A stretch of DNA of 64,000 nt, from contig NZ_CP115668.1 of assembly GCF_028021195.1 (NCBI RefSeq), forward strand, positions 1,178,001 to 1,242,000, in the 5' to 3' direction. The notes under the pieces were generated by a model, which was given only the letters and a program-made list of their open reading frames with translations, did no database searches and was not told the DNA's origin. Positions 56,353 through 64,000 of this stretch are shown in pieces. The position numbers were made by a program, and so were the translations under genes. Within the stretch, counting starts at the first letter, position 1; each line of letters opens with the position of its first letter. Source of the DNA: Cutibacterium equinum. Lineage in GTDB: Bacteria > Actinomycetota > Actinomycetes > Propionibacteriales > Propionibacteriaceae.

Positions 56353-57678
56353 TCACATTCCCTCCACCCGGATGACGCGGGGATCGGAGTTGACGTAATG
56401 GTGTCCGGTGAGTTTGTCGACGCATTCCTGAACGTCACATTCCCGGGCCTCGTGGGTGAGAATCTTGAGAGTCGCCGACCAGCCGCCGGCACGATCGTTG
56501 CTCTCCACCGCCGACTGCTGGACAGTCTGCAGGGAGACGCCGTGGCTCGCGAAGATCTTCGCGACCTCGGAGAGGACGCCCGGCTCGTCGCGCACCTGCA
56601 GGCGCAGGTGGAACCTGGTACGAACCTCGGCGATGGGCAGAATCGGAAGCTCACCGTAGACGTCCTGAGGCGGTCCGGCGACTCCTCGAACCAGGTTGCG
56701 AGCCACCGTCACGAGGTCACCCATGACGGCGGAGGCCGTCGGAGAGCCACCTGCGCCCGGGCCGAGGAACATCAGGTGCCCGGCCTCGCGAGCCTCCACG
56801 AAGACAGCATTGAAGGCCCCAGAAACTGCGCCAAGCGGGTGAGTGGTAGGCACCAGAGCCGGATGAACTCGAGCAGAGATACCGTCTGGGCCGGCCTGGC
56901 AGACGGCCAGCAACTTGATGACGCAATCCATGTCGCGAGCTGCGGTGATGTCCTCGCGGGTGATGTCAGTGATGCCCTCCCGGTACACCTGGTCGCCGCG
57001 CATGCGGGTGTGGAAGGCCAAGGTCGACAGCAAGGCCGCTTTGGCGGCGGCGTCATATCCTTCGACGTCGGCCGTCGGGTCGGCCTCGGCGTACCCCTTG
57101 GCCTGTGCCTGGGCCAAGGCCTCGTCGAAACCTGCTCCGGTGGTCGTCATCTGGTCGAGGATGTAGTTCGTCGTGCCGTTCACGATCCCCATGACCCGGG
57201 TGATCTGATCGCCGACCAGCGACTCGCGCAGCGGCCGGACGATCGGAATGGCCCCGGCCACTGCGGCCTCGTAGTAGAGGTCGACGCCGTGGTCCTCGGC
57301 GACCGCATGCAGATGCGTTCCATGCGCAGCCAGCAGAGCCTTGTTGGCCGTGACGACGGAATGGCCCTTCTCCAGGGCAGCCGTCACAAGCTGACGTGCC
57401 GGGTCAATGCCACCGATAAGTTCGATGACGATGTCGATGTCGTCACGGTTGACCAGCGCGGTCGGATCATCGGTGAACAGCCGTGAGTCGAGGCCCTGAC
57501 GCGGCCGCTCCGGATGAGCAACAGCAATGCCAGCAAGCTCGACGCGCCGACCCACCCGGGCCGCGACGTCGTCACTGCGGGACTCAATCATGCGGGCCAC
57601 CTGGGAGCCCACGACCCCGCACCCCAACAGGGCCACGCGGATCGGCTGGGGCGACGCGGAATCAGTGATGGTCGTCAT
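56353..57678 (-). CDS. hom: Homoserine dehydrogenase with ACT domain
   Basis: The enzyme reduces aspartate semialdehyde to homoserine with NAD(P)H. The 441-residue protein has [12 protein letters not shown] (about 17-28), [11 protein letters not shown], and the catalytic core [29 protein letters not shown]-terminal ACT domain ([17 protein letters not shown]) suggests threonine feedback inhibition. It begins 70 nt after lysA, in one operon with thrC and thrB. Confidence 0.97.
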   Translation of the reverse strand: MTTITDSASPQPIRVALLGCGVVGSQVARMIESRSDDVAARVGRRVELAGIAVAHPERPRQGLDSRLFTDDPTALVNRDDIDIVIELIGGIDPARQLVTAALEKGHSVVTANKALLAAHGTHLHAVAEDHGVDLYYEAAVAGAIPIVRPLRESLVGDQITRVMGIVNGTTNYILDQMTTTGAGFDEALAQAQAKGYAEADPTADVEGYDAAAKAALLSTLAFHTRMRGDQVYREGITDITREDITAARDMDCVIKLLAVCQAGPDGISARVHPALVPTTHPLGAVSGAFNAVFVEAREAGHLMFLGPGAGGSPTASAVMGDLVTVARNLVRGVAGPPQDVYGELPILPIAEVRTRFHLRLQVRDEPGVLSEVAKIFASHGVSLQTVQQSAVESNDRAGGWSATLKILTHEARECDVQECVDKLTGHHYVNSDPRVIRVEGM

Positions 57679-57748
57679 CTCGTCCTCATCTCGTTGTTGT
57701 CGGCTAATGAATGGTCACCAGGTTTGGGCGACGTGGTCGTCTCATTTG

Positions 57749-59185
57749 TCACGGCCACTGCACCTCGGATGTGACCGGGCTAGCGTCCAGGGACAGCAAG
57801 TCGTCAATGGTCTCGCGGCGCAGCAGTAGCGACGTGCCCGGGTGGTCTGCAGTACCGACGCAGACGACGGCGGGTCGCGGCGTGTGGTTGTAGTTCGATG
57901 CCATCGACCTGGAATATGCGCCGGCAGCAGGAACGGCGATGACGTCGCCGGGGGCCACGTCTCCGGGCAGATACACATCGCGGACCAGGATGTCGCCAGC
58001 CTCGCAGTGTTTCCCGACGATGCGGCACAGCACCGGGGTGACCGTCGAGGCACGGTTGGCAATGACGGCAGAATATTCGGCGGCATACAGGGCGGGACGA
58101 ATGTTGTCGCTCATACCCCCGTCGACCGAAACGTAGATCCGCTGTGCGCCACTGTCGAGATCCACCGGCTTGACGGTGCCGACGGTGTACAGAGCCATCG
58201 TCGTCGGCCCCACGATCGCACGACCCGGCTCCAGGCTGACGTGGGGAACCTCCATTCCCCTTCCTCGTGCCTCAAGGGTGATGATCTCCCGCAAGGAGTC
58301 GGCCAGACTCTGGGCAGTGGACGGGGAGTCCTGGCTGGTGTAGGCGATACCGAATCCGCCACCGAGGTCGAGTTCGGGCAGGTCGGTTCCGGTCGCCTGC
58401 TTGAACTGTTCCAGCAATTTCATGGTACGACGAGCCGCCACCTCGAAACCCGCGGTGTCGAAGATTTGAGAGCCAATGTGGGAATGAATGCCCAGTAGAT
58501 CCATGACCTCACTGGTGTGACACCTGACCAGGGCCACCATGGCCGCACCATTGGTAATCGAGAACCCAAATTTCTGGTCCTCGTGTGCGGTGGCGATGTA
58601 CTCGTGGGTGTGGGCCTCGACTCCCGCCGTGACGCGCACCATGACTCGGGCGTGCCAACCGTTGTCGCGGCACAGCTCCTCAATACGGGTGATTTCATCC
58701 AGGGAGTCGACGATGATGCGCCCGATGCCGGCGCTGAGAGCCAACCTGAGTTCGTCGATGGACTTGTTGTTGCCGTGCAGACCAATACGGGCAGGATCCA
58801 TTCCTCCCTGAAGAGCCGTGATGAGTTCCCCGCCGGTGCAGGTGTCCAGGTACAGGCCCTCCTCATCGACCCAGGAGGCAATGGTGCGCGTTAAGAAGGC
58901 CTTGCCGGCGTAATAGACGTCCCACCCCGCGAAGGCATCGCGGAAGGTCCTCGCTCGCTGTCGAAAGTCAGCCTCGTCAAGGACATAGAGGGGCGAGCCA
59001 TATTCGGCCAGGAGGTCTGTCACGCTCACGCCTGCGACGTTGACAATTCCCCCATCCCCGCGACCTGTGGACCCCGACCAGAGAGCAGGATCCAAGGCGT
59101 TGACGTCGTCGGGCAGAGTCAGCCACTGAGGACCGGCGGCCGCGACGTCGGCATGGACCGAGCCGGCAACGTGCATGTGCGTCAT
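57749..59185 (-). CDS. lysA: Diaminopimelate decarboxylase
   Basis: The PLP enzyme makes lysine from meso-diaminopimelate. The 478-residue protein has the PLP lysine (Lys95) in YYAGKAFLTR, HGNNKS, GIHSHIGSQ, the glycine-rich phosphate loop DLGGGFGIAY, EPGRAIVG, and the catalytic CEAGD near the C-terminus. ATG 59185 has a GGTGGAG upstream. In many actinobacteria argS precedes lysA; here a tRNA-Arg gene is on the other side, in the opposite direction. Confidence 0.96.
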   Translation of the reverse strand: MTHMHVAGSVHADVAAAGPQWLTLPDDVNALDPALWSGSTGRGDGGIVNVAGVSVTDLLAEYGSPLYVLDEADFRQRARTFRDAFAGWDVYYAGKAFLTRTIASWVDEEGLYLDTCTGGELITALQGGMDPARIGLHGNNKSIDELRLALSAGIGRIIVDSLDEITRIEELCRDNGWHARVMVRVTAGVEAHTHEYIATAHEDQKFGFSITNGAAMVALVRCHTSEVMDLLGIHSHIGSQIFDTAGFEVAARRTMKLLEQFKQATGTDLPELDLGGGFGIAYTSQDSPSTAQSLADSLREIITLEARGRGMEVPHVSLEPGRAIVGPTTMALYTVGTVKPVDLDSGAQRIYVSVDGGMSDNIRPALYAAEYSAVIANRASTVTPVLCRIVGKHCEAGDILVRDVYLPGDVAPGDVIAVPAAGAYSRSMASNYNHTPRPAVVCVGTADHPGTSLLLRRETIDDLLSLDASPVTSEVQWP

Positions 59186-59307
59186 GACTCCACCCTGCCA
59201 GAGGGCCCCGACACGATCAGCGAGTGTCCATGTTCTCGACCATGAATGGCGAATCAACCCATCAGTGCGCTAAAGTCGACGGACGGTCGGGGTCCAAGGA
59301 CCCACTG

Positions 59308-59379
59308 GCTCCCGTAGCTCAGGGGATAGAGCACCGCCCTCCGGAGGCGGGAGCGAGGGTTCGAATCCCTCCGGGAGCG
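59308..59379 (+). tRNA. tRNA-Arg (anticodon CCG)
   Basis: The 72-nt cloverleaf has acceptor gctcccg / cgggagc, discriminator G, and a D arm with agctcaggggatagagc. The anticodon stem ccgcc/ggcgg closes the loop ctccgga, giving CCG at 34-36. The T arm contains gggttcgaatccc. CCA is not encoded. Confidence 0.95.
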
Positions 59380-59430
59380 CCCCAGAATCACGCACGGCGA
59401 TGCGAGTTCGACCCGGTAGGGTGTCACATC

Positions 59431-60747
59431 ATGAACACCCATGACGCTGAATTGCCTCGTCACAGATCACGAGCCGCTCTGTTGTCCGGGGCCGGTGCCA
59501 TCATGCTGTGGGTCTTCGGTCGCATGATCATGCTCCATGTGTTCATCCAGCCCTCGTCGAACTTCATCACCGGAGATGTGCAGTACTACCTGTGGTGGAT
59601 GCAGAGTGGGCAACCCGATTCAGCAGTTCTTCGGGAATACCCGCTCCCAGTCGTGTGGTTTTTGAGGGCTTTGCACTGGTCTGCCGGCGATTCCCACTTC
59701 ATACCGGCATTCGCTACGACGATGCTGCTCCTGGATGCCCTCCTGGCTGTGGCGATGTGGCATGACGGTCACCGGGCTGGCGCGCTGTGGTGGATCGTCC
59801 TGGTGCCATTCCTCGGGCCGATCATGTGGCACCGCTTCGACATGGTTCCCGCCGTCTGCATGGGATTGGCAGCTCTGTGGTACCGACGTCACCCCGCCGC
59901 TTGTGGAGCCATGATCGCGTTGGGAGCCGCAGTGAAACTGTGGCCGGCCCTTCTCATTCTTCCCATGATCTCTCGCCGCAAGGCAGCCATGCGACGGCTC
60001 ACAGCATTCGTGGCGACTGGGTTCACACTTGCCTTGGCCTCCCTGTTGGCCGGCGGATGGGATCGCCTCGTGTCCCCGTTGACCTGGCAGTCAGACAGAG
60101 GACTCCAGGTGGAATCAGTGCTGGCGACCGTCCCCGTCTACCAGCGCTTCAAGAATCCAGACAGTGGTTACAGGATCGAGTTCTCGAAGTACAACGCCTA
60201 CGAAGTCTTCGGCCCGGGGGCTTCTGCCTGGCAATTACTGTCGACCGTACTCATGGCCCTGGCCGTGACACTGGCTGTCGGGATGGCCGTCATCTCGTGG
60301 CGACGCAATGGTCTTGACCACCGCAGCGCAGTACTGGCCGATCTGGTCATCATTGGTGCTCTCATCATCGCCAACAAGACCTTGTCGCCCCAGTACTTCG
60401 TGTGGTGGGCTGCCCCAGCCGCCATGATCCTCGATCAGGTCTCGGGCGAGACGACTTGCGAGAACCCTCCCAACCCGAAGACGCTTTCCCGGGCCCGAAC
60501 CTGGTGCGGGATTGTCGCAGGTCTTCTTCTCGTGACGGCGTTGTTGACGCAGCTGGTGTACCCGCTGAAGTACCCCGGCATCATTGGCGCGCCTCCCCAC
60601 CGCTCCAGCACGCTCCTGTTGGTCGTGCGCAATGGGATGACCATCGTGACCTTCGCAGCCTGTGTCGTCGCTTTCGTCGCGAGCCTGCGCATGCGCCGTC
60701 CGGCTCAGCCGTCATCAGCACCGGGAAGACCCGTACCAACCCCCTGA
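59431..60747 (+). CDS. GT87-like membrane mannosyltransferase (DUF2029)
   Basis: The 438-residue integral membrane protein has about ten helices. It starts AAMLWVFGR-like (IMLWVFGRMIML) and contains GDVQYYLWWMQSGQ and YPLPVVWFLRAL in its first extracytoplasmic loop, then KLWPALLILP. This GT87 pattern (PimE-type) uses polyprenyl-phosphate-mannose, the product of the ppm gene at 16 kb, to add mannose outside the membrane. The acceptor is not known. ATG 59431 is used; TAGGGT lies about 12 nt upstream, so the mRNA may be leaderless. Confidence 0.8.
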   Translation: MNTHDAELPRHRSRAALLSGAGAIMLWVFGRMIMLHVFIQPSSNFITGDVQYYLWWMQSGQPDSAVLREYPLPVVWFLRALHWSAGDSHFIPAFATTMLLLDALLAVAMWHDGHRAGALWWIVLVPFLGPIMWHRFDMVPAVCMGLAALWYRRHPAACGAMIALGAAVKLWPALLILPMISRRKAAMRRLTAFVATGFTLALASLLAGGWDRLVSPLTWQSDRGLQVESVLATVPVYQRFKNPDSGYRIEFSKYNAYEVFGPGASAWQLLSTVLMALAVTLAVGMAVISWRRNGLDHRSAVLADLVIIGALIIANKTLSPQYFVWWAAPAAMILDQVSGETTCENPPNPKTLSRARTWCGIVAGLLLVTALLTQLVYPLKYPGIIGAPPHRSSTLLLVVRNGMTIVTFAACVVAFVASLRMRRPAQPSSAPGRPVPTP

Positions 60748-60947
60748 GCCGCCAGTGACCATTATCACATTTTGCTGATCGGCAACAGGTGTTCCTCAAT
60801 GTGCCCAAATAGTTGGGAGGGGGTGGTCAATCCGGCTACGATCATCACGTCTGGGTCCATGGACACAGACGGAGCAACGCAGCTCGGAGGACCTTCCCAC
60901 AGGTTCCGCGAGTGCTCGAGACGACCGTTTGACGGAAGAAGGCAGTG
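60748..60947. other. Intergenic region upstream of kgd
   Basis: Two hundred bases without a gene. Only a run of G (aroundabout 60822-60828) and the ribosome site before the GTG stand out. No clear promoter pair or hairpin is visible, so it likely holds the kgd promoter. Confidence 0.35.
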
Positions 60948-63900
60948 GTGAGTCCCGCCCCACACGACAAGTCCAACAACTCTCCTGACTTTGGTGCCAA
61001 TGACTGGCTCATCGAGGAGATGCGTGACCAGTACCGCAGCGATCCGAATTCGGTCGATCCTGCGTGGGCCACGTTTTTCCGCCAGGAGATGGCCCAGTCG
61101 TCCCAGGAGGTGACGGGACCGGCTGGCGATCGACAGCCCGTTCGTCAAGATCCCCCACCCGAGCCAGCTCCCACACCCGCCGCATCCCCCGCCCCCAACC
61201 CGACACCGAAGGCCAAGGACATGGCATCGAAGCCCGAACCGTCACAGACCCCCCGCGAGCCGGCCCGTCCTCTTGTGACGGCTGACGCCCCGCGTCACAG
61301 CAGCGCCAAGCTGGAAACTGTCGAGCCGACGGTGACGAAGATGAAAGGTGCGCCGATGCGCACCGCCAAGAACATGGATCAGTCGCTGACCATGCCAACG
61401 GCCACCACGGTGCGTGACGTACCGATGCAGCTCGTCATCGAGCAGCGCACCATGATCAACAACTTCCTTCGCAAGGCCAAGGGCGGCAAGGTGTCCTTCA
61501 CCCACCTCCTCGCCTATGCGATGGTCCAGGCTCTCAAGACCGTCCCGGCCATGAACAACGCCTATGCCGAGATTGACGGCAAGCCGCACCTCATCGAGAA
61601 CCACCAGATCAACCTGGGCATGGCCATCGACGTCGTCAACAAGGACGGATCGCGCAAACTCGTGGTTCCCGCCATCAAGGGAGCCGAGCAGATGGACTTC
61701 CTCGCTTTCTGGCGGGCCTATGAGGAGATTGTCCGCAAGGGTCGCACCAATGAGTTGACCATTGAGGACTTCAAGGGGGTCACGGCGTCCTTGACGAACC
61801 CCGGCGGTTTCGGCACCAACCACTCCATTGCCCGCCTCATGCCGGGGCAGGGCATGATCCTCGGCGTCGGATCGATCGACTACCCGGCGGCCTACCAGGG
61901 CAACTCTGCCACGCGTATGGCGGAACTGGGCATCTCCAAGGTGACGACCCTCACCTCGACCTACGATCACCGCATCATCCAGGGAGCCCAGTCCGGGGAG
62001 TTCCTGCGACGCATGCACCAGCTCCTCCTGGGCGCCGATCGCTTCTACGAGGACATCTTCGAGTCGCTGCGTATCCCCTACGCCCCGGTTCAGTGGGCCA
62101 GCGACCGTCAGGCCAATCGTGCCGACCAGGTCGGCAAACAGGCTCGCGTCATCGAGCTCATCGACTCCTGGCGTCGTTTCGGCCACCTGTCCGCCGACAT
62201 CGACCCCATCGAGTACCGGCCTCGGTTCCACCACGATCTCATGCTCAACAGCCACGGTCTGACCCTGTGGGACATGGATCGCACCTTCCCGATTGCCAAT
62301 TTCGCCGGGCAACGACGCGCCATCATGACTCTGCGCGAGATCCTCACGATCCTGCGCGACTCCTATGCCTCGACCATGGGCATCGAGTACATGCACATCG
62401 CTGACCACGAGCAGCGCAAGTGGTTCCAGGACCGTTTCGAGAAGGAGCATCAGCCTCTGTCCCGCGAGATGCACCTGCAGATCCTCGACCAGCTCAACGA
62501 GGCTGAGATCTTCGAGACCTTCCTGCAGACCAAGTTCGTGGGCCAGAAGCGGTTCAGCCTCGAAGGTGGCGAGTCGGCCATCGTCTTGTTGGCTGCGCTG
62601 TGCAACCTGGCTGCTGACGACGGTCTCGATGAGGTCTGCATCGGCATGCCTCACCGTGGTCGCCTCAATGTGCTGGCCAACATCATTGGGAAGTCCTATG
62701 GACAGATCTTCCGCGAGTTCGAGGGCAATGCCGAGCCGGTGAACTCGCAGGGATCCGGTGACGTCAAGTACCACCTCGGTGACGAGGGTGAGTTCACCGC
62801 AGCCTCCGGCAACACCATCAAGGCCTCGGTGGCTGCCAACCCGAGTCACCTGGAGGCCGTCGATCCGGTCCTCGAGGGTATCTGCCGAGCCAAACTCGAC
62901 GCTCTGGGCAACCCTGACGATTTCCCGGTGCTGCCGATCCTCATGCACGGTGATGCCGCCTTCGCGGGTCAGGGCGTCGTCTATGAGACCCTGCAGATGA
63001 GCCAGCTCGAGGGCTACCGCACCGGTGGCACGATCCACGTCATCGTCAACAATCAGGTCGGCTTCACCACCTCGCCTTATGACGGACGGTCCTCCACCTA
63101 CTGCACCGACGTCGCCAAGGCTGTCGGAGCCCCGGTCCTCCACGTCAATGGTGATGACCCGGCCACCGTCGCCCACGCTGCTCGCATTGCCTACGAGTAC
63201 CGCCAGACCTTCCACCGTGACGTCGTCGTGGACGTGGTCTGCTACCGGCGTCGCGGACACAACGAGGGCGACGATCCCAGCTTCACCCAGCCGCACATGT
63301 ACGACCTCATCGCTGAGAAGCGCTCGACTCGAAAGCTGTACACGGAGAGCCTCATCGGGCGTGGCGACATCACCGTCGAGGACGCCGATGCCGTGATGTC
63401 GAAGTTCCGATCCCGCCTGGAGACGGTCTTCAAGGAGGTCCGTGACGCCACCTCGAAGCCAGAGCCCTACAGCGGTGTTCCTGACTACCCGGTCAAGCAC
63501 AGTAGCCCGCATCCCAACAAGGTCGACGCCGACACCTTGGAAGCCGTCGCTCAAGCTCACGAGCACCTTCCAGAGACCTTCAACGCCCATCCCAAGGTTG
63601 CCCCGCAGATGACGCGTCGGGCCAAGCACATTCGCGAGGGAGGCATCGACTGGGCGACGGGTGAGATGATTGCCTTGGGTTCCCTGCTACGTGACGGGGT
63701 TCACGTCCGCCTGGCCGGACAGGACAGCCGCCGTGGCACCTTCTCGCAGCGCTTTGCGGCCCTGGTGGATCGTGTGACCGGAGAGTTCTACGTGCCCGTC
63801 AACCATCTCGGTGGCGAGCAGGCCCACCTCGACGTCTTCGATTCCCCACTCAACGAGTACGCGGCGATGGGCTTCGAGTACGGCTACTCCGTTGCCCGTC

Positions 63901-64000
63901 CGGACTCCCTGGTGCTGTGGGAGGCCCAGTTCGGTGATTTCGTCAACGGGGCCCAGACGATCATCGACGAGTTCATCGCGTCGGCAGGATCGAAGTGGGG
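60948..64000 (+). CDS. kgd: Multifunctional 2-oxoglutarate dehydrogenase E1/E2-like protein (Kgd/OdhA), 3' end outside window
   Basis: At least 1017 residues are present; the family has about 1230. The order is: a short N-terminal helix (NDWLIEEMRDQYRSDP), a Pro/Ala-rich linker (about 50-100), an E2-type acyltransferase core ending in the catalytic TSTYDHRIIQGAQ (about residue 340), then the ThDP-dependent E1 domain (LHGDAAFAGQG, QVGFTTSP, RRRGHNEGDDPS, near 670-770). It has no lipoyl domain, like mycobacterial Kgd. It decarboxylates 2-oxoglutarate in the TCA cycle with LpdA as likely E3. GTG 60948 has AAGG 5 nt upstream. Confidence 0.97.
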   Translation, partial: MSPAPHDKSNNSPDFGANDWLIEEMRDQYRSDPNSVDPAWATFFRQEMAQSSQEVTGPAGDRQPVRQDPPPEPAPTPAASPAPNPTPKAKDMASKPEPSQTPREPARPLVTADAPRHSSAKLETVEPTVTKMKGAPMRTAKNMDQSLTMPTATTVRDVPMQLVIEQRTMINNFLRKAKGGKVSFTHLLAYAMVQALKTVPAMNNAYAEIDGKPHLIENHQINLGMAIDVVNKDGSRKLVVPAIKGAEQMDFLAFWRAYEEIVRKGRTNELTIEDFKGVTASLTNPGGFGTNHSIARLMPGQGMILGVGSIDYPAAYQGNSATRMAELGISKVTTLTSTYDHRIIQGAQSGEFLRRMHQLLLGADRFYEDIFESLRIPYAPVQWASDRQANRADQVGKQARVIELIDSWRRFGHLSADIDPIEYRPRFHHDLMLNSHGLTLWDMDRTFPIANFAGQRRAIMTLREILTILRDSYASTMGIEYMHIADHEQRKWFQDRFEKEHQPLSREMHLQILDQLNEAEIFETFLQTKFVGQKRFSLEGGESAIVLLAALCNLAADDGLDEVCIGMPHRGRLNVLANIIGKSYGQIFREFEGNAEPVNSQGSGDVKYHLGDEGEFTAASGNTIKASVAANPSHLEAVDPVLEGICRAKLDALGNPDDFPVLPILMHGDAAFAGQGVVYETLQMSQLEGYRTGGTIHVIVNNQVGFTTSPYDGRSSTYCTDVAKAVGAPVLHVNGDDPATVAHAARIAYEYRQTFHRDVVVDVVCYRRRGHNEGDDPSFTQPHMYDLIAEKRSTRKLYTESLIGRGDITVEDADAVMSKFRSRLETVFKEVRDATSKPEPYSGVPDYPVKHSSPHPNKVDADTLEAVAQAHEHLPETFNAHPKVAPQMTRRAKHIREGGIDWATGEMIALGSLLRDGVHVRLAGQDSRRGTFSQRFAALVDRVTGEFYVPVNHLGGEQAHLDVFDSPLNEYAAMGFEYGYSVARPDSLVLWEAQFGDFVNGAQTIIDEFIASAGSKW

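Noticed and set aside
61242-63629. 795-codon open frame on the reverse strand inside kgd
   Set aside because: It is the mirror of a strongly GC3-biased real gene; its translation is rich in Val, Gly, Asp and His without any domain.

Overview
The window is GC-rich bacterial DNA from an actinobacterium. The best fit is the propionic-acid bacteria (Propionibacteriaceae, Cutibacterium-like). This rests on RbpA, a proteasome alpha/beta pair, an actinobacterial Kgd-type 2-oxoglutarate dehydrogenase, Lnt next to polyprenol-phosphate-mannose synthase, a PduO-type cobalamin adenosyltransferase and an acetyl-CoA hydrolase/CoA-transferase. The species assignment is inference, because no rRNA is present.

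Left part (1-10.7 kb). A HAD phosphatase fused in frame to the tRNA m1A58 methyltransferase TrmI runs in from the left edge. A reverse-strand cassette follows (TetR regulator, unusual ABC ATPase, YhgE/Pip membrane protein, DUF3054 protein). Then come prcB-prcA, tyrA, cmk and der on the plus strand, ending at tRNA-Pro(GGG). The beta subunit PrcB has Arg where the catalytic Thr1 should be and Arg in place of Lys33, and no pup, dop, mpa or pafA gene lies beside it.

11-22 kb. Mostly housekeeping genes on alternating strands: a VOC protein, a Cof-type HAD phosphatase, an acetyl-CoA hydrolase/transferase, an Lrp regulator, lnt-ppm, rbpA, a glycerophosphodiester phosphodiesterase, pyridoxal kinase (with duplicated 14-bp promoter repeats), an HTH-MurA fusion and lpdA.

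22-29.4 kb. An accessory segment between lpdA and a short copy of the lpdA 3' end. It carries three consecutive secreted-protein genes sharing an unnamed domain, a GlxA-type AraC regulator divergent from DJ-1/PfpI and DUF1348 genes, an intact IS481-family transposase and a YagU-like membrane protein. A 32-bp imperfect direct repeat brackets the inner part.

29.6-39.6 kb. An ABC importer operon with its own glycerophosphodiesterase; the lipoprotein gene has an apparent one-base frameshift in a run of five G. Then ArfB, a small membrane protein, an MFS exporter with two related MarR regulators, the cobalamin adenosyltransferase and a DUF2550 protein.

39.7-59.2 kb. A long reverse-strand block of core genes, in transcription order lysA, hom, thrC, thrB, rho, rpmE, prfA, prmC, a Sua5/YrdC protein, a WecA-like transferase, then the complete ATP synthase operon (atpI, atpZ-like, B, E, F, H, A, G, D, C). 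The right end has tRNA-Arg(CCG), a GT87-like membrane glycosyltransferase and the 5' part of kgd, which runs off the edge. No CRISPR array, rRNA or prophage was seen.
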